A stretch of 64,000 nt of DNA. It comes from Hirundichthys speculiger. Lineage: Eukaryota; Chordata; Actinopteri; Beloniformes; Exocoetidae. Each line of letters opens with the position of its first letter. Positions within the stretch are counted from its first letter, which is position 1. The notes under the pieces were generated by a model, which was not told the origin of the DNA, made no database searches, and saw only the letters and a program-made list of their open reading frames with translations. The stretch spans positions 1 through 64,000 of the forward strand of contig JAGFBZ010000746.1 of assembly GCA_018398805.1 (NCBI GenBank), written 5' to 3'. Of the stretch, positions 37,201 to 43,200 are shown piece by piece. The position numbers and the translations under genes are program-made.

Positions 37201-40200
37201 ACCGGTCCAACATTAACATGCGTGTAAGGATGGACATGGGCACGGACACGGAGCAAAGCTGCAACAAAGCAGTAGCAACTCCAGTGCATCCTGGGATTTG
37301 CAGTTTTGGTGGTGGAGCAGCTGTAACTAATGAACCTGCAGGAGTCTGACGGGTCAGCTGGTTCTGGAGTCTCCTCCACCGCCGTGAGTCCACCACATCA
37401 GTGAACCGTCTCCATTTATGGACAGACTTCATGTCCGTCTCCAGTCCTGATCGGACGTCTTCAGAGATCTTTTTGTGAGTCCCGTCAGCGGCAAACTTTA
37501 AATCTTTTAGTGTTTTTATTAAATCAATATGGCTCTAAGCCACGCCCCCAAACTCATTTCACAACCTGGACTCCAGACTCGAGAGTCCAGACCCCAAACC
37601 TGGACTCCAGGAGGTCTTTTTAATAAAGACACAGTAAATCATATCATTTCTGTTATCAGATTGAGTTTTTCACTTTAATGAAGATCAGAACAGATTTTAA
37701 AGGGTTTCACCTGCATTTCTTCTTATTTTAATCATGAGAAACATCTCTACAGGTGAAAAGAGCCTCCAACCCTCCACCTGTGGGTCTTCCAGTCCTGGAA
37801 GCGTCTGATCACAAAGATTCATCGTTTCGTTGCCACCTGAGCTTTTCTGTCTCATTTAGTCGTTTAGTTGTTTAGTTTAAACAGCTGCTGCTCTTTTAGT
37901 CGTATCAGTAAAGAGGATTTTACATTATTCTTTTGTTTTATAGACTTTATAGACTATAAATAAATATAAAAAGCGGAGCCTGTGCAGGAAGTCAGCAGCA
38001 TCCAGAGGCCTGGACTTGTTGTGTGTTTAACACCTGATCAGACCTGAAACCAGAACGTGTTCGTGTGCAGAAACCGCAGCCGCCATCTTTACTACCTGAC
38101 TGGCCACCGGCGCAACTTTGCGTTTTTTCTTTTGGGTCTGCTTGCTGGTCCGCAGGTAGACGCCGAGCTGCTCGCTCCACCTGGTGAAGACGCAGAGAGA
38201 GAAGGTGACTCAGGTGAGAGGCGGGAACCGCCGCCCTGCCGGTCTGCGCGGCTGCGTACGGACCCGTTGATGATCTCCCTGCTGTCGCCGCGGATGAACG
38301 TCTCCTGCGCTGGGGTGACGATGCAGAGGGCGTTCTTCTGGCCCGTCCTGGGCTCGGCGTTGGTGACGTCCGTGCACAGGTTCAGGTTCAGCGTGCCCTG
38401 CGGTAACGTGCTCGGCTGCAGGAGAAAACACAGGATTACTGAAACTGGGAATCAAGCAAGCGGCAGCTGGACAGATGTGGTGCTGAGGGAGGAATAAAGG
38501 GACGGGGGGATTAAATAAGAGGGGATGAGGGGGGAGGGGGGCATTAAAGCACCGGCTAAACCCAAATCATCTGCTGTGGTTCAGAAAACAACATCTGGAC
38601 TAAAGCTGCTTGATCCCAACGACGATTCATCTCCAGACCAGAGATGTAACGATGTGGAAAATCTGATATCTCGATTTTTGTGACCAAATTACCACGGTTT
38701 ACGATATTATCGCAGTATTCTTCATTGCTCTACAAATATCCAAAAAACACATACATTTATATAATTTCACAAATTCTTGTGATTTTCTTGTCAGACTAAA
38801 ACATTAGAAGCCAAAATTTCATCAAAATGAAACTTTCACATTAAAAGGGCAAACAACTGGCACAGAAAGAGGTTTTATTTTAAATGAACAGAATAAATAA
38901 CAGGAACAAAGCTTATGTGTCTGGTGCAAATTTAAATAAACAATTTAACAACCAAAGTAGGTCAAAATATGCAAACATTTATCAGGAACAAAAATTATAG
39001 TGAAGTTCAAATGAAAAAAACTTTGGACTTTAAGCTGAACCTTAAATAAGTATAAATGTGCAAATAAAGAAACAGTTGTTTAGGAGCCAAATATGTTGTT
39101 CTGAATTGTAGTTCACTCTGTGTGTCTGTGGGTGTCGCTGTGTTGTTACCTGAGGGTCAGGTATAAAGGTAGCTGCCTGTTATTGGTTAGCTGTTAGCGC
39201 TGTGGCGCTAACTGCCGGCGTTATGGTTGTCGGATCAGTTAATGGAATAAATTAATATTTTAACTGCATCAGAAGAACATCATTCCGGTCATTTTTAGAT
39301 CAACACGCAACGGTAACGTTTACGAAATGTGAGTTAGCGAAGCACATCGACCAGGTTACTCTTGGTCAAACATCTCAGTAGCTTGAAGCATTAGCCTTAG
39401 CTCCTTCAAGTTACTTCTACAAATTACAATAAAATGTAAACAAGTGCTCTGCAGACAGAATAACTGTCCTCCACCAGTGTCCCTCTGCATTCTTAAAAAA
39501 AAATGCACGGAACTTGGATTTTGTCCTTTTAGCGGGTTGGTAAATGTCCTGCGTGCTATCAACAGTTTCCGCCACGCTAACGTTATGATGCTGATGTTAC
39601 AAGCTACATATTCACGCGAGACACAGTCGCCAGTCGCTTGCAGACTTGAATGAGGCTGATATTACACATCCTGGTAAACGACCGCGATAATGAGATGAAG
39701 TCAAACATAAACGGTAATCGTTATCATGTAAAATTTTACCACGCTTTACCGTAATACCGCTAACCGTTCCATCCCTACTCCAGAGTCAGGATTACTGCGA
39801 CAGTCCAGCATTTGTGTTTTAGTTTGACGCCCTCAGACGTTTCTTACCAGCTCGTCCAGAGCGTAGCTCAGTCTGCCGTGTTCGTACAGGACGAAGAAGC
39901 GCCGCTGCCACTTCTGTCAACAACAGGAAACAGAGTCACTGAGTCGCCGCTGGACGTGAAAGGAGAACGTACAGCGACGGAAGGGACCGGATCCTACCCT
40001 GGACCTCTGCGCTGGGTTGTCAAAATCCGTCCCCTCGGGAGCCAAACACAGCCAGCCTGCGTAGATGGGCTTCGCCTGGCGGGGAGGTGGACAGTTAGCG
40101 TTAATGTAATAAAAACAGATCCCTGCGTTAATCAGTGGACAGTGAAAACGGGACGGTCAATGGACGCAACAATGAGGACAGTCGTACCTGGACCCGTCAC

Positions 40201-43200
40201 TCCAGGGCATAAAATTTTAATTTTTAGCCAGCAGCCCCTGGCTACCAGGTTTATGAAGTTGGTAGCCAGCTAGCAATTTTAGTCGCCAGTGTTTTTCATC
40301 GCCCCATTCTACACATTGTTTTCATTTCATATTGCTCTTCTGTTACAGTTTTTCATCTCATTTCACGTGACTTTTCTTTACTCTTTTAATGACTTCTTGT
40401 ACTCATTTGTTGCAGACTTTGAATTTTTTATGACTGTTTTGGAAGGAGTGTATTTGTGGACTGGTCCAGAGTATTTTACATGAGAAAAGAGTGCAAACAG
40501 TTCATCCTTTTCTCTGTAACAATCTTTTTTTTTCTTCCCGCGCTGTCACTCATCTGATTCACACACTAACCTGGCGACGCCTTCCACCTTCAGCACCTGT
40601 ACAGCACCTGTAGTAGCTGCTGCTGTGGCAGTTATCACGAGGCAAGTAACAGATCTCAGATTGGGAATGTTTTATTTTTATTTTACTCCACTGATGCTGT
40701 ATTATTATTTTTTAATAATGCAGGTTAAAATACGGGAGATTTATGGGAAAAATACTAATACGGGAGGACGGCGGGAGAGAAGAGTAAAATACGGGACTTT
40801 CCCGCCGAAACAGGATACTTGACAGGTTTAATTTACAAGCATGAAAGCGCATTTTATTCTCTTTCCATGATGCTTACTATGAAAACTAATATCATTTCTT
40901 TCTTGTTAACTGTTCTGTTGTGTATTTTTATGAGATTATTTACCAAAATTATCCATTTTTGCTGTGGAGTAGATTCAGTGACAGGTTTTCAGTTTTGTCC
41001 ATCTGTCAATCGATGGGTTAGGTGCATGTGTAGTTAACGATGTGCACCCTAAACATGGCCACTTTTCACCAAACAAACTTTGTTTCTAAATTATTTAGAT
41101 ATGTTTGCCTTGGTGACACATGACAAATGTGCAGAAATCATAGAAAAAAATGTTTTTTTTTTCTAAGTTGATGGTGGATTTTGTGGCGACAAGGCAGACA
41201 AAAATGGTCGAAATGGTCAAATTTCGGTCACATTTGGCGAGCAGTTAGTTGTGATTTTATGTCCTGCTCTCTGAACCGTCCTCCTCACTCTGCGCCTACT
41301 GACCCGACATCTGTGGCCTCCTGCAAGAACATGCGTTCTTCCCTGCGTTCGTCTGCAGGGACCCGGTCCACAGCTCCAGCTAAGTGGAATGACATTTTCT
41401 GAGTCTTGTCAGCAGGGTTATTATAGTTAACGAAAACTAAGACTAAAACTAAAACTAGCAATGAAAAAATATTTCAGTTAACTGAAATAAAAATAAAAAC
41501 TACAATTTAAAAAAAAACGAAAACTAAATAAAAACTACAATGAAGGATGTAAAACTAACTAAAACTAAACTGAATTGTAGATAAATTCAGCTTCGTTTTC
41601 GTTGTCGTTTCGTTTTCTCCCTCGATTACTGCCATAGAGATTACTGCCTGTCCTGCAGCAGCCGCTATGCTACCCTCCCTCCAGAGAGGGGGCAGCATAG
41701 CGGATATAGACCTTTTCGGGCCAGCCCCCCGGAAGTACCCCGTATGCCATTACTGGAGGGTGCTACAGAGCGACACTTTCACCGGCTCGCAGATTAACCA
41801 GTGTTTTTCTCTTTCTACAAATATATATTTTTATAATGTCGAGTCGGTCGAGTGGGAATAATGTTCCGTCATAAACTGTGCCAACAATGGTGTGAAAATT
41901 CGACAATGGAAGAAGAAAGTATGCACGAAGACTGCCTTGTTTGCAGAACAAGAAGTTAGGAAGACGTGGGTGAAAAATATCAACAGAAAGGACTTTGTTC
42001 CAAATGAATACAGCCGGGTGAGTTTTCGTTAACATTCAATCTCGTACTACTCATAGTCTCGCTGAGAGTCCCGGACGATTCTGGCCAAAAGAACAGCAGT
42101 ATGAGGCTACTGGAGCCCTCGGCACTAGCACAAGCCTATAAATGAATGAATAAATTAATGAATGAATGACTTAGGAGAATGATAAAATAAATTAAATATA
42201 ACATTAACACATAGCCTAATTTACCGCTAGCGTTAACGTTACAGTAGCATAATCTTTATGGCTTGTTGACGTTAGTTATAGCCAGCGTTCCACAGTTTTT
42301 AGTGTTTGATTATGGGAATAGATCATGCTATTTCCATAACCAATCATTAAAAACAGCGATAAACTACCTTCATCTGTAACTGGAGGCCACTGCCTAACAT
42401 CATCAATTCAAGACGTGTCTGTGTTATCAGTAACAGATGCTCCACGCTGCTGTGTTTGGGTTAGTTGGTGGAGCACCGCACCCTCCAGTTATGGCGGAGC
42501 CACTAGGGGGCGCATGTCCACAATTTTCAAGTCGAAAAGGTGTATAATCTGCTGCATACTGCAAGAAGAAGAAAAACTAAAACTAAGACTAAAACTAAAT
42601 AAAAACTAAACTGAAACTAGTCAATTCCTCAAAATAAAAACTAAACTAAAACTACTAAATTACTTGTTGAACTAACTAAAACTAAACTGAAATAAAAAAG
42701 CAAACTGGAAAACTAAATAAAAATAAAAACTAAAGAAAATTTCAAAACTATAATAACCTTGCTTGTCAGAGCCTTAAAATATCAGTTAATACTGATGTAG
42801 GAGCAATAAAAGCTGCCATGCTGCAAACTCAAACAACAATCCTGTTATTTTACTGTTGTTTTCCCTCCAGAGCAACAACATTCAACGTTCCAGGTTGAAG
42901 CTAATGTTTCCAGTTCTTCTTCTTCTGTCTAGTTTTAGTTGGACGGGAGACAGTCCGAGCTAGACCACGCCTCGTAGACGCGAACTAACACTTTAACATG
43001 AATAAAAGCCTTTAATGCCGCCTGAATTTGGGGGGTCGATGGAAACCGGCCCCTAGTGGTCGCCGAAGGAACTCCACTCCTGCATCAGCTCCAAAAAAAG
43101 AAACCTCTGGGTGGACTGGTCAGAGAACAGTCTGACACCAGTAGGTTCATCCCTGCAGACGTTCATATCCTGCCAGTTATTTATAGAGCTCACGGTTCTG

